Assembly: GCA_038231495.1 (NCBI GenBank)
Contig: JBBRLG010000054.1
Location: forward strand, 1 to 20,249
Reading direction: 5' to 3'
Length of the DNA stretch: 20,249 nt
Origin: JBBRLG01 sp038231495
GTDB lineage: Bacteria; Planctomycetota; Planctomycetia; Gemmatales; Gemmataceae
The position numbers and the translations under genes are program-made. Below, one piece after another: positions 1-6,175 of this stretch (positions are counted from its first letter, which is position 1; every line of letters begins with the position of its first letter). A model generated the notes under the pieces. It searched no databases and was not told where the DNA came from. It was given only the letters and a program-made list of their open reading frames with translations.

Positions 1-55
1 GGAGTTCATCCAGTTCGTCGAACTGGGCATCGCGGAGCCGAATTCCTCGGGCCAT
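1..55 (-). CDS. 5' end of an unknown gene running off the window
   Basis: An open frame reads leftward out of the window from an ATG at 55-53, giving MARGIPLRDAQFDELDEL as the only visible residues. A good Shine-Dalgarno sequence (GGAGG, 8 bases before the ATG) supports this start, and a TACACT box lies further upstream. The same frame stays open back to a GTG at 130, so a longer N-terminus is possible. Too little is visible to name a family, and the stop codon is outside the window. It points away from the truncated VapC gene that follows. Confidence 0.3.
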   Translation of the reverse strand, partial: MARGIRLRDAQFDELDEL

Positions 56-140
56 GACCGAGTCCTCCAGGGTGATCTCGCCAGTGTAGGGACAGCACAG
101 CCTGAAGGACTCGGGTAATTCTTTCTGCACACCTACTTAG

Positions 141-488
141 AACGATGAGGCCCATGAAAAAGCCGTGGAATATGCGGCCATCATCACCAAAATCGTGACG
201 ACCGAGTGGGTCCTGACGGAATTGGCCGACGGGTTGGCAGCCTCGCGCCATCGGAACATGTTCTTGCAAACCCGCCAGGAAATGTTGGCGGACGAGGACG
301 TTCAGGTCGTGGCCCTTGACATGCAGCTCCACGAGCAAGGCATTCAGCTGTACTCCGGCCGCGCGGACAAGGAATGGTCGTTGACCGATTGTATTTCCTT
401 CGTGGTGATGCAGCGGGAAGGCATCACGGAAGCCTTGACCGGCGACCACCATTTCGAGCAGGCCGGGTTTGTAGCGCTATTGAAGTAA
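141..488 (+). pseudogene. 5'-truncated PIN-domain toxin (VapC-like)
   Basis: This reads as the body of a PIN-domain endoribonuclease, the toxin of VapBC-type modules, which cleaves RNA. The homologous-looking frame begins at NDEAHEKAVEY directly after an in-frame TAG at 138-140. The N-terminal strand carrying the first metal-binding Asp (normally MxxxDT...) is absent in all frames upstream. The other expected acidic residues are present, numbered from the GTG at 165: E19 in TEWVLTELAD, D75 in WSLTDCISF and D94 in LTGDHHF. The 107 residues from the GTG could still be translated but should be inactive without the first Asp. No antitoxin gene sits upstream; the sequence there belongs to a divergent frame. 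The family call is confident, the pseudogene status fairly so. An alternative is a genuine short protein starting at the GTG. Confidence 0.7.
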
Positions 489-524
489 GGAAACAGCACG
501 AAACTTGAAAATCGGCTTATTGTC

Positions 525-1238
525 ATGCCTGACCTTTCCGACCGCCAACACGACGCCTTCGACAACCCCGCGAAAATGGCCTGCCGGGAAGGCAATCTCC
601 GCGTCCTGCGCGAAGGTGCCTACCTTCTGTGGGAAGACGGCAACCGCACCCGCCTGCGCTGCGACTGGTGCGAGTTGATGGGCGCGACCGGCTTGCTCAC
701 CCTCGACCTGCTCCAGCGCGCTGGCGTGTTGGCACCCGGCGGCTTCGTCGGCATCGACCTCGACCCGGCCCGCATTGACGCCTTCCGACAAGCCCGGCCC
801 GGCTTCAAATGGGTCGCCGGCAATCTGTACGAAAGGCTGCAAGCGCCCGAGTTGGCCAACGTCGGCGTCCTCAACCTGGACGGCTACGGCGAAGTCGGCA
901 CGCGCAGTGCCGCGGTCGATTTCCCGCTCCTGCGCGGACTGGTCGAGCGCGGCCTGGACACGTTCGGCGAGTTCGCCCTGTTCTGGAATCAAGACCTGGA
1001 TGCGGTGGTGCGCCGCGGGCAGGACCGCGGCCCGGCCCTGCGCCGCCACGCGGACATGGTGTGCGAAGCCCTCCGCGGCTGCTTGCCGCGGCGCGAGTTG
1101 ACGTCCGCGATGCTGCTTCCCGAAGGCGGCGAGCAGCAAATCGAAGCCGGTTTTGTTGGCGTCCTGGGTGCTTTCGAGATTTATCGCGGCTCCGTGCGCG
1201 GGCACCGCATGGCCAATTTGCGAGTCATTTTGCGCTAG
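525..1238 (+). CDS. SAM-methyltransferase-like protein of unknown function
   Basis: This 237-residue protein has a Rossmann-like pattern: MGATGLLTLDLL, then a hydrophobic strand ending in acidic residues (GGFVGIDLD, about residue 75), then FKWVAGNLYERL and VGVLNLDGYGE. That resembles motifs I-III of class I S-adenosylmethionine methyltransferases. Catalytic residues and substrate cannot be assigned. The start is uncertain. The ATG at 525 has no clear Shine-Dalgarno, and the first 17 codons (SDRQHDAFDNP) match the leader of repeat copies B and F elsewhere in the window, so the original start may be the in-frame ATG at 576. Its first 43 codons recur at 7807 as a truncated copy. A MITE is inserted exactly at its stop codon. 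Coding status is strong; function is tentative. Confidence 0.65.
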   Translation: MPDLSDRQHDAFDNPAKMACREGNLRVLREGAYLLWEDGNRTRLRCDWCELMGATGLLTLDLLQRAGVLAPGGFVGIDLDPARIDAFRQARPGFKWVAGNLYERLQAPELANVGVLNLDGYGEVGTRSAAVDFPLLRGLVERGLDTFGEFALFWNQDLDAVVRRGQDRGPALRRHADMVCEALRGCLPRRELTSAMLLPEGGEQQIEAGFVGVLGAFEIYRGSVRGHRMANLRVILR

Positions 1239-1245
1239 AAAAACA

Positions 1246-1378
1246 GTAACCGTTCACTCCCCCCTTACGAAGGGGGGGCAGGGGGGGGTGAAATGGAAGC
1301 CAGGACGCAGCACGTTAACCATGCTTAACCCCCCCTGCCCCCCCTTCTTAAGGGGGGAAATTGGCGGTGAACGGTTAC
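1246..1378. mobile_element. 133-bp MITE with 12-bp inverted ends and 8-bp target duplication
   Basis: The element begins GTAACCGTTCAC (1246-1257) and ends with the exact reverse complement GTGAACGGTTAC (1367-1378). It is flanked directly by GAAAAACA at 1238-1245 and again at 1379-1386, a perfect 8-bp target duplication. Inside, each half carries a C-run/G-run hairpin (CCCCCCTTACGAAGGGGGG and CCCCCCCTTCTTAAGGGGGG), so the whole can fold into a large cruciform. It has no coding capacity. IS66-family elements are known for GTAA-type ends and 8-bp duplications, so a transposase of that family is the likeliest mobiliser; this is an inference. The first duplicated G is the last base of the TAG stop of the upstream gene. 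Confidence 0.85.
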
Positions 1379-1440
1379 GAAAAACAAAGGGTTGGGGTGT
1401 CAATTCTCCCCGCAGCACGACTCCCGACCCTTGCCCACCG

Positions 1441-1578
1441 CGTTCCGTCCGAACGCCGTCTCCTACAATGTCGCTGCCCGATCCCAGGGAGCTACCGCTG
1501 AGCGCAGTCCGTGTCGAAACGACGGTTGAGGCCGACGGCGAGTTGCCCTGGTGGATTTGCCCAGTCGGCGCGGAGACA
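1441..1578 (+). repeat. Repeat copy A (promoter plus broken 5' end of small antitoxin-like gene)
   Basis: This is the first of six copies of a dispersed repeat. It contains a TACAAT box at 1464-1469, the shared leader ending CCCAGGGAG, and then the coding start. The start codon is mutated (CTG in place of ATG, frame LSAVRVETTVEADGEL). The reading diverges after about codon 17 and runs to a stop at 1621-1623 without family resemblance. The TACAAT box could serve as the -10 element for the TA pair starting at 1686. Together with the MITE this fills the gene-free stretch 1239-1685. Confidence 0.8.
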
Positions 1579-1685
1579 CATCGTTCGGCAAGCGGCCTAC
1601 CCCACCCCCGGCAGCGCAGGTAAATTGAAACCGCTATCAACCGCAGTTGGATCAACGACGTCCGACCCGATTTTGAGGTGTTGCC

Positions 1686-1889
1686 GTGAGTGAAGCAGTT
1701 CACGAGATTCTTGAGCGCATTCAGCGGCTACCCGCGGCAGATCGCTTGCTCCTGGAAGATCATCTGGCGCAGCAAGCGGAAGCCGAATGGCAGCGCGAGG
1801 CAGACGAGGCCCGCCGGTTGGCGCGCCAGAAAGGCATTGACCAAGCAGCCATCGACCGTGCCGTCGAAAAGGTTCGCTATCGGCCATGA
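1686..1889 (+). CDS. Antitoxin-like protein of a PIN-toxin pair
   Basis: A 67-residue, highly charged, predominantly helical protein (HEILERIQRLPAADRLLLED, then an R/E/A-rich helix). Its size, position and charge fit the antitoxin of a PIN-domain module, which would bind and block the toxin and probably the operon promoter. No DNA-binding fold is recognised with confidence. The start is GTG at 1686, with a weak GAGG about 10 bases upstream. The stop codon overlaps the toxin ATG by four bases (ATGA at 1886-1889), which implies translational coupling. Repeat A, with a TACAAT box, lies about 215 bases upstream and may carry the promoter. Confidence 0.75.
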   Translation: MSEAVHEILERIQRLPAADRLLLEDHLAQQAEAEWQREADEARRLARQKGIDQAAIDRAVEKVRYRP

Positions 1890-2311
1890 AAATCTTCTTC
1901 GACACCAATGTCTATGTGGCCGAAGCCCTTCTCGGCGAGGCCGCCGAGGTAATCCTTGCCGTCACGGAGCGGGCTTCGTGGCGAATCTACGCGAGTACCC
2001 ATGTACTCGACGAACTCGAGCGCGTGATAGTCGAAGAGCTTGGTTTTTCTCGGCGCTTGGCGTCCTTGTCGCGACGGCGGATCATTCGCCGGGCCAGCAT
2101 GGTGGAGCCTGAGGCCTCCCGGCATGGTGTGCCCCAAGACGTGAAAGATACGCCCGTTCTCCGCGCGGCTCTGGCCGCCGGTGCCGATTACTTGGTGAGC
2201 AACGACCGCCACTTGCTCGATCTCGATCCCTACGAAGGACTGCGCATCGTCTCAATGACCGAATACCATAACCTCCTTGTATCCGAAGGCTTGATTCGCC
2301 CTGGTTCATGA
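1886..2311 (+). CDS. PIN-domain toxin (putative toxin of the COG1569/PIN_3 kind)
   Basis: A 141-residue PIN-domain protein, predicted to be a Mg-dependent endoribonuclease. The acidic set is visible: D6 in KIFFDTNVYVAEAL, E43 in STHVLDELERVI, D88 in DVKDTPVL and D107 in YLVSNDRHLL. The order and spacing match PIN toxins. The VKDxPVLxAA...GADYLVSNDxHLL segment is typical of the PIN_3-like group. It forms a two-gene operon with the overlapping antitoxin gene. It appears intact and is followed within about 35 bases by the leader of repeat B. Confidence 0.88.
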   Translation: MKIFFDTNVYVAEALLGEAAEVILAVTERASWRIYASTHVLDELERVIVEELGFSRRLASLSRRRIIRRASMVEPEASRHGVPQDVKDTPVLRAALAAGADYLVSNDRHLLDLDPYEGLRIVSMTEYHNLLVSEGLIRPGS

Positions 2312-2345
2312 GTCCTGCCGCTCATCGCAATCAAATGCCCACTTG

Positions 2346-2508
2346 CTCCGACCGCCTGCACGTCGCCTTCAACAACTCCGGCAAAGGCGACACCGATGAA
2401 CGCAGTCCGTGTCGAAACGACGGTCGCGGCCGATGGCGAGTTGCACCTGACGGATTTGCCTTGCCGGCGCGGGGACAAGGTCGAGGCCATCGTCCTCATC
2501 CTGGAACA
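2346..2508 (+). repeat. Repeat copy B
   Basis: This copy has the longest conserved coding part. Its leader, TCCGACCGCCTGCACG onward, matches the one in front of the methyltransferase-like genes (525 and 7807) and repeat F, rather than the TACAAT leader of copies A, C and D. From ATGAACGCAGTCCGTGTCG (2396) onward it matches all other copies, up to about codon 38. Confidence 0.8.
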
Positions 2509-2530
2509 GTCGAGTCGGACCAGTCCATAA
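2396..2530 (+). CDS. 44-residue ORF, 5' part of an antitoxin-like gene
   Basis: An uninterrupted small ORF starting MNAVRVETTVAADGELHL and continuing LPCRRGDKVEAIVLILEQ before a short divergent tail and TAA at 2528-2530. A beta-rich, GD-containing start of this kind is common in antitoxins of the AbrB-like or PIN-partner type. At 44 residues it looks shortened and lacks the C-terminal toxin-binding half expected of such proteins. An extended -10 box for the next TA pair begins just after its stop. Whether it is translated is unknown; it may only be a leftover. Confidence 0.45.
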   Translation: MNAVRVETTVAADGELHLTDLPCRRGDKVEAIVLILEQSSRTSP

Positions 2531-2546
2531 CCTGCTCGACGATCCA

Positions 2547-2555
2547 TGGTATAAT
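2547..2555 (+). promoter_or_regulatory. Extended -10 promoter of the RHH/VapC pair
   Basis: TGGTATAAT is a perfect TATAAT hexamer (2550-2555) with the extended TGn motif directly before it. No convincing -35 hexamer is found at 16-18 bases. Transcription would start near 2562, giving a leader of about 37 bases to the GTG at 2599. Confidence 0.55.
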
Positions 2556-2598
2556 GAAGGCGATTCGGTACTTCAGGTCAAAAAGACGGAGAAACAAC

Positions 2599-2832
2599 GT
2601 GACTGCGATCACGGTCCAACTCGAAGACGACATGGCGGAGGCACTGCGCCGTTTGGCCGCCGCCCAACAACGGAGCGAGACGGACATCCTGCGCGATGCG
2701 CTGGCCGTCTACGTGCAAACCGCGCGACCTTTACCTCAAGGCATGGGTAAGTACCACAGCGGTCAGGGGCAGGTCTCCGAAAAAGCACGCGACTTGCTCC
2801 GCCAGGCCGTAGAGGAAGGATTATGGCCTTAA
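2599..2832 (+). CDS. Ribbon-helix-helix antitoxin (CopG/VapB-like)
   Basis: A 77-residue protein. Its first 45 residues, ITVQLEDDMAEALRRLAAAQ then SETDILRDALAVYV, have the strand-helix-helix pattern of ribbon-helix-helix DNA-binding domains. The C-terminal tail (SEKARDLLRQAVEEGLWP) is amphipathic and probably wraps the toxin. RHH antitoxins dimerise on operator DNA and repress their own operon. The GTG start at 2599 is chosen because it begins the RHH strand and follows a purine-rich GACGGAGAAAC. The longer frame upstream only reads through repeat B. The 3' end overlaps the vapC start by 10 bases. Confidence 0.88.
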   Translation: MTAITVQLEDDMAEALRRLAAAQQRSETDILRDALAVYVQTARPLPQGMGKYHSGQGQVSEKARDLLRQAVEEGLWP

Positions 2833-3248
2833 TTTGCGACACCGGCGCGATCTATGCCCTGTACGATGCCGACGACATCCACCACGTGAGCGCCAAAGCC
2901 GTCGTGGAAACCGAGGCCGGCCCCTTGTTTCTGCCTCTGGTTCTGTTGGCGGAGATTGATTACTTGCTAACCAGCCGTCTGGGCACCGATGCGGCTTTGG
3001 ATTTCTTGGAGAGCGTTGACGCGGGCAGTTTCACTCTCATCGTCCCTTCTACCGAAGACCTGGCCCGTTGCCGGGAACTGATCCGCCAGTATCGCGACCT
3101 ACCGCTGGGCCTTGCCGATGCAACGGTTGTGGCAACGGCGGAGTGTCTGAAGATTCAGCGGGTGTTCACCGTGGACGAGCGCCACTTCCGCGCGATTCAA
3201 CCGCGCGGGTTAGGGCATTTTATCCTTTTGCCCGCAGACAAAGATTGA
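2823..3248 (+). CDS. vapC: PIN-domain toxin VapC
   Basis: A 141-residue PIN-domain ribonuclease, the expected length for VapC. All four core acidic residues are seen: D6 (LICDTGAIYAL), E44 (LLAEIDYLL), D99 (GLADATVVATAE) and D118 (FTVDERHF). The last motif, with a nearby RAIQPRG tail, is typical of VapC proteins that cut tRNA or rRNA loops; the actual target is unknown. The overlap with the upstream RHH gene indicates coupled expression. The gene looks intact and functional. Confidence 0.9.
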   Translation: MALICDTGAIYALYDADDIHHVSAKAVVETEAGPLFLPLVLLAEIDYLLTSRLGTDAALDFLESVDAGSFTLIVPSTEDLARCRELIRQYRDLPLGLADATVVATAECLKIQRVFTVDERHFRAIQPRGLGHFILLPADKD

Positions 3249-3290
3249 AACTCAAGCAGCGTTCGTATCCGGCGAATAGCTGTTCGACCT

Positions 3291-3428
3291 CGTTCCGTGA
3301 AAATGCCGTCTGCTACAATGTCGCTGCCCGATCCCAGGGAGCCACCGGTGAACGCAGTCCGTGTCGAAGCGACGGTCGAGGCCGACGGCGAGCTGCGCCT
3401 GACGCAATTGCCCTGCCGCCGCGGGGAC
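3291..3428 (+). repeat. Repeat copy C
   Basis: A TACAAT box (3314-3319) and CCCAGGGAG leader are followed by a GTG in place of ATG (3348) and about 27 codons of the shared frame (NAVRVEATVEADGELRL through LPCRRGD). The match stops two bases before the stop codon of the convergent zinc-finger gene (3431). The frame then continues as a meaningless tail to 3479. The repeat therefore fuses head-on to the 3' end of an opposing gene. Confidence 0.8.
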
Positions 3429-3430
3429 TT

Positions 3431-3772
3431 TCAAGATTTCTCCAAGAGGTCTTGTATGTCTTTTTGCTCACCGGCTTGAGACGGGCTGTTGTCCCCATTC
3501 GGTCCATTGCCGAGGGCAGCGGCTTGAGCCTGATATGCCTCGTTGATTTGCGCTTCAGCAACGTAGTCGAAAACCAGTTCGCCGCAGTTGCCACATTTGG
3601 GAACGGCCAGTTCGGGGACGACCACGGTGATGGGCTGCCCCTGAGATAGTCGTTGGCACTGGTAGGGAATCGTTGCCCGCTGAACTTCTTTACGGCGACA
3701 ACGCGGGCAAAACCAGGGAAACGGGCGACCCGGCGTCTGGGCCGGTCCATTGGAGGTCAAAGGCTCAGGCAT
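3431..3772 (-). CDS. YgiT/MqsA-type zinc-finger antitoxin-like protein
   Basis: A 113-residue protein with two CxxC knuckles (C22/C25 in WFCPRCRRK and C60/C63 in PKCGNCGEL), followed by LVFDYVAEAQINEAYQAQ. This matches the N-terminal zinc domain of MqsA/YgiT-type antitoxins. The C-terminal helix-turn-helix of MqsA is missing; the last 30 residues are low-complexity and polar, so either a short subfamily or 3' damage is possible. The start overlaps the end of the upstream gene by 8 bases, consistent with toxin-first order as in mqsRA. Its stop abuts repeat C. DNA binding is doubtful without the HTH. Confidence 0.65.
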   Translation of the reverse strand: MPEPLTSNGPAQTPGRPFPWFCPRCRRKEVQRATIPYQCQRLSQGQPITVVVPELAVPKCGNCGELVFDYVAEAQINEAYQAQAAALGNGPNGDNSPSQAGEQKDIQDLLEKS

Positions 3773-4109
3773 CGTGGATACTCACTATGTGGACGGTGGG
3801 GTCCGTCGGGTGGTCATCCTGGAGTATGCTCTCGATATAAACATTTCGGCCTGCTATCTGGAGCCGAAAATCGTAGTGGAACGGCCAAACGGACCACTCG
3901 TCTCGGGTTTCAGGAACCTGGTCGATGACGCCGCCGCTCTGAACGTGGGCATGCATCACCTTTGCGACATCCTTGAGCGTCAGCCCAACCAGTTCTGTCG
4001 CGATCCACTCCAGCACGAGGTCCTTCGCGGTGACGTAGCCGGTGAAGTTCCAGTTCGCCAGCACCGCCAGGAATTGCGCCAAGATGGCGGCATCAGTCAA
4101 CGGGGGCAT
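3765..4109 (-). CDS. Toxin-like partner of the zinc-finger protein
   Basis: A 114-residue soluble protein. An N-terminal helical half (AAILAQFLAVLANWNFTGYV, then KDVAKVMHAHV) is followed by a beta-rich half with FHYDFRLQIAGRNVYIESIL and a final strand VHIVSIHDA. Toxin-before-antitoxin order, the overlap with a YgiT-type zinc-finger gene, and the closing strand resemble MqsR or other RelE/MqsR-fold RNases, but this is inference from context and no catalytic residues can be named. It starts with ATG at 4109-4107 after a GGGGGTG. A 13-codon frame (4154-4113, MEATAKKLPAVRG) lies just before it and may be a leftover. Confidence 0.55.
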   Translation of the reverse strand: MPPLTDAAILAQFLAVLANWNFTGYVTAKDLVLEWIATELVGLTLKDVAKVMHAHVQSGGVIDQVPETRDEWSVWPFHYDFRLQIAGRNVYIESILQDDHPTDPTVHIVSIHDA

Positions 4110-4212
4110 CGGTCACCCCCGGACAGCCGGCAGTTTCTTGGCGGTTGCTTCCATGTTGGGTCATTCTCCCCTGGAACGGGAACGGCGCAATCACGACGTC
4201 GCCGCGTTTCAT
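4093..4212 (-). pseudogene. MazF/PemK toxin, only the first 14 codons left
   Basis: The frame begins MKRGDVVIAPFPFQ, the hallmark N-terminus of MazF/PemK endoribonucleases, then changes to unrelated sequence (GRMTQHGSN...) and stops at 4093-4095, giving 39 residues instead of about 110. It starts inside the stop codon of the antitoxin gene (ATGA overlap), the normal layout of such operons. The missing body includes the RNA-binding loops and the conserved Arg/Thr site, so the product cannot be an active toxin. The junction is near position 4170. Confidence 0.75.
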
Positions 4213-4454
4213 GCCTGTTTCCCGTAGTTTTGATAACTCTCCAGGTAGGGATCTTTGGCGTCGTCCTCGGCCATCACTTCGTTGATGTACGCGGCGCCTT
4301 CATCGGGGTCGTAGTCGTCGAGCGCCAAAAGAGCCTTGAGCCGCTCGTAAGCTTCCCGGCGAACCAGGACATAGGTTTCCCGCGTCTGGGGGTCGATGGC
4401 GACCGGTTCCGGATCACAAAGCTCTTGTCGCTGGAATTCGGTTAGTTCGATCAT
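4209..4454 (-). CDS. Antitoxin-like gene of a MazEF-type operon (toxin lost)
   Basis: An 81-residue acidic protein starting MIELTEFQRQELCD, with PVAIDPQTRETYVLVRREAYERL typical of small antitoxins that precede PemK/MazF or PIN toxins, and an acidic tail (DDYDPDEG, MAEDDAKDPYLESY). The start has a strong AGGAG seven bases upstream and a candidate promoter behind it. The stop overlaps the ATG of the truncated mazF. With its toxin gone this is an orphan antitoxin that could still repress or neutralise related toxins elsewhere. The open frame extends upstream to 5159 only by chance across repeat D and the opposite gene. Confidence 0.78.
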   Translation of the reverse strand: MIELTEFQRQELCDPEPVAIDPQTRETYVLVRREAYERLKALLALDDYDPDEGAAYINEVMAEDDAKDPYLESYQNYGKQA

Positions 4455-4473
4455 GGCCGTCTCCTTTCCCCTC

Positions 4474-4502
4474 ATCGTATCGTCTGCCAGGTTTTCTAGC
4501 AA
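4474..4502 (-). promoter_or_regulatory. Candidate promoter of the minus-strand antitoxin
   Basis: On the minus strand TTGCTA (4502-4497), a 17-base spacer and TACGAT (4479-4474) form a plausible sigma70-like promoter. Transcription would start about 12-15 bases before the Shine-Dalgarno of the antitoxin gene at 4454. Confidence 0.4.
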
Positions 4503-4600
4503 TGTTTGTACGCGCGTGTTGCGGAGCGGCGGGAACTGCGTGACGTGAGCGCGGGGTCGGGTGCTAATTCTGGTCAATGAACGCCTCGCGGCCCTTTGCC

Positions 4601-4747
4601 ACCTCATGCCGTCAGAACGCCGACTGCTACAATGTCGCTGCCCGATCCCAGGGAGACACCGATGAACGCAGTCGTGTCGAAACGACGGTCGAGGCCGACG
4701 GCGAGTTGCACCTGACGGATTTGCCCTGCCGGCGCGGAGACAAGGCC
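4601..4747 (+). repeat. Repeat copy D (frameshifted)
   Basis: A TACAAT box at 4628-4633, leader CCCAGGGAGACACCG and ATG at 4662 are intact. One C is missing after GCAGT, which shifts the frame into an early stop after 17 codons. The nucleotide match continues through GCGGAGACAAGGCC. The box could act as a promoter for the nuclease-like gene starting at 4789. This repeat, the promoter at 4474 and about 100 bases with nothing recognisable fill the stretch 4455-4788. Confidence 0.8.
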
Positions 4748-4788
4748 GCCTGCCGGCACCAAAAATCCTTTCATCCCTGAGTTGCAAC

Positions 4789-5670
4789 ATGGACCGCCCT
4801 TTCGACCCGACCTTGAAAACGCTGGCCGAACTGTCGCCGGCCGATTGGCTGCCGGTCCTCAAACGCCGCCGCCGGCGGGTCACGATCGAAGACAGCGACG
4901 TCGGCACCATCGTCAGCGGAGCCACCGACAAGCTCTTCCGCGTCCACGACGACCCAGAGTATATGCTCCACCTGGACTTCGAGGCCGGGCACTTTCGTTC
5001 TGAACTTCCCCTGCGGCTCCGGCTGTATAATAGTGTGTTCGAGTACCGACACCGGCGCGTGGTGCTGAGCGTACCCGTGCTGCTGGCTCCCCAAACCGAT
5101 TCGCCGCAATGGAACGGATTGCTCCAGCGCGGTCTGCCGAACGAAGCCCCATTCAGCACGCTGTGCTACAAGGTGATACGGGTTTGGCAGCTGCCGGTCG
5201 AACCGTTGCTTGCCGGCGGTGCCGGGACGCTGGCGTTGGCGCCGATCAGTGCTGTATCCGAAGGCGACGTGCGGCGTGTGATCCGGCGGATGAAAGAACG
5301 ACTGAGCGGTCCCAAGGCGCCTCGGCGGGCCGCCGATGTGTTGGCTGCGGCTTACGTGCTTCTGGGGCTGCGCTACACCGACGAATTCGCGGACGCCCTT
5401 TTCGAGGAGGTGCTTGGGATGGAAGAGTCATCAACGTATCGGGCCATTGTGCGCAGGGGCCGCGAAGAAGAAGGGCGGCACATCCTTTTGTTGCAGGGTG
5501 AAGCAAAGTTCGGTCCGCCGGACGCCACGGACCGTGCGGCGCTTGAAAGCATTACGGATGTCGCACAACTTGAGGAGTTGGCCGTGCGCCTCATGACCGC
5601 AGACAGCTGGCAGGAATTGCTGCCAGCACGCAACCGCACCCGGCGGCGCAGGACGAGGGAAAATGGGTGA
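4789..5670 (+). CDS. Rpn/PD-(D/E)XK-like protein with DUF4351-type C-terminus
   Basis: A 293-residue protein of the kind annotated as Rpn-family recombination-promoting nuclease/putative transposase. The N-terminal part (PFDPTLKTLAELSPADW; VGTIVSGATDKLFRV; YMLHLDFEAGH; LRLRLYNSVFEYRH; VVLSVPVLL) follows the fold with D-x(n)-(E/D)xx core strands seen in PD-(D/E)XK relatives. The FRVHDDPEYMLHLDFEAG strand pair is where the active site would lie, though the usual QxxK is not clear. Residues about 225-285 (GREEEGRHILLLQGEAKFG through LAVRLMTADSWQELL) match a DUF4351 tail. The ATG at 4789 begins the family-like sequence. It sits between repeats D and E with no partner gene. The family call is from memory of sequence style; activity is unproven. 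Confidence 0.65.
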   Translation: MDRPFDPTLKTLAELSPADWLPVLKRRRRRVTIEDSDVGTIVSGATDKLFRVHDDPEYMLHLDFEAGHFRSELPLRLRLYNSVFEYRHRRVVLSVPVLLAPQTDSPQWNGLLQRGLPNEAPFSTLCYKVIRVWQLPVEPLLAGGAGTLALAPISAVSEGDVRRVIRRMKERLSGPKAPRRAADVLAAAYVLLGLRYTDEFADALFEEVLGMEESSTYRAIVRRGREEEGRHILLLQGEAKFGPPDATDRAALESITDVAQLEELAVRLMTADSWQELLPARNRTRRRRTRENG

Positions 5671-5693
5671 CGCGCTTCACAACATTTGAGAGG

Positions 5694-5815
5694 CCCAGGG
5701 AGACACCGATGAACGCAGTCCGCGTAGAAACGACGGTCGAGGCCGACGGCGAGTTGCACCTGACGGAATTGCCCTGCCGGCGCGGGGACAAGGTCAAGGC
5801 CATCGACCTTATCCA
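5694..5815 (+). repeat. Repeat copy E
   Basis: It begins at CCCAGGGAGACACCGATGAAC and is intact across the start codon and about 35 codons. The TACAAT leader of copies A, C and D is replaced by CTTCACAACATTTGAG, which may be a diverged form of it. This is the only copy whose ORF overlaps a downstream gene. Confidence 0.8.
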
Positions 5816-5834
5816 GGAGGCCGCCAACGTATGA
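5709..5834 (+). CDS. 41-residue antitoxin-like small protein coupled to DUF6883
   Basis: A complete small ORF (MNAVRVETTVEADGELHL, LPCRRGDKVKAIDLIQEAANV) with a GGGAG Shine-Dalgarno before the ATG. Its last codons contain an AGGAGG that serves as ribosome-binding site for the next gene, and its TGA overlaps the DUF6883 ATG by four bases. It therefore reads as the first gene of a coupled operon with DUF6883 and DUF4926. It may be a shortened antitoxin captured as a leader peptide or promoter/RBS cassette. It lacks the C-terminal half expected for a toxin-binding antitoxin. Confidence 0.55.
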   Translation: MNAVRVETTVEADGELHLTELPCRRGDKVKAIDLIQEAANV

Positions 5835-6175
5835 AACTGCCGAACGTGGCCGGCGCGGTTATTCCCCAGGATAAGATCACGGGATACTTGCTCTCGTTTT
5901 CACACCGCGATGGCCGACACAAGGCGGCGTTTTTCACCGGCTTTGGTTTTGTCGCGGATTCGTGGGAAACGCTGGCGGCGGCTCGGCTGCGGCACGCTAC
6001 CGACCACGAGGTCACCGCGGTCGAGGATTCGCCGTTTGGCACGCGCTATGTGTTCGAAGGGATCTTGGCAACGCCGGACGGGAGGACGCCGGCTATTCGT
6101 TCGGTTTGGTTTATCAGAACAGGGGAAAACACGCTGCGGTTCGTCACCGCTTATCCACTGGAGAGGGGACGCTGA
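5831..6175 (+). CDS. DUF6883-like protein
   Basis: A 114-residue compact protein: MKLPNVAGAVIPQDKITGYLLSF near the start, then GRHKAAFFTGFGF, a helix DSWETLAAARLRHATDH, and TRYVFEGILATPDGRTPAIRSVWFI near the end. This pattern (start motif with a K-ITxYLLS, hydrophobic GxxKAxFF, and a closing RSVWFIR strand) matches DUF6883. Such genes usually stand next to a DUF4926 gene, as here, and the pair behaves like a TA-type module by context. The biochemical role is unknown. It is coupled to the 41-residue ORF upstream and to DUF4926 downstream (stop and start share one base). Confidence 0.75.
   Translation: MKLPNVAGAVIPQDKITGYLLSFSHRDGRHKAAFFTGFGFVADSWETLAAARLRHATDHEVTAVEDSPFGTRYVFEGILATPDGRTPAIRSVWFIRTGENTLRFVTAYPLERGR

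Noticed and set aside
1246..1378. Ordinary rho-independent terminator
   Set aside because: The 12-bp ends with an exact 8-bp target duplication show a transposable element; any terminator activity is secondary.
3750..4445. 231-residue plus-strand open frame
   Set aside because: It is antisense to three minus-strand TA genes that have family-like sequence, good starts and overlaps.
4209..5159. 316-residue minus-strand open frame
   Set aside because: Only the last 81 codons (from 4454) look like a protein; the rest is the antisense of repeat D and of the nuclease-like gene.
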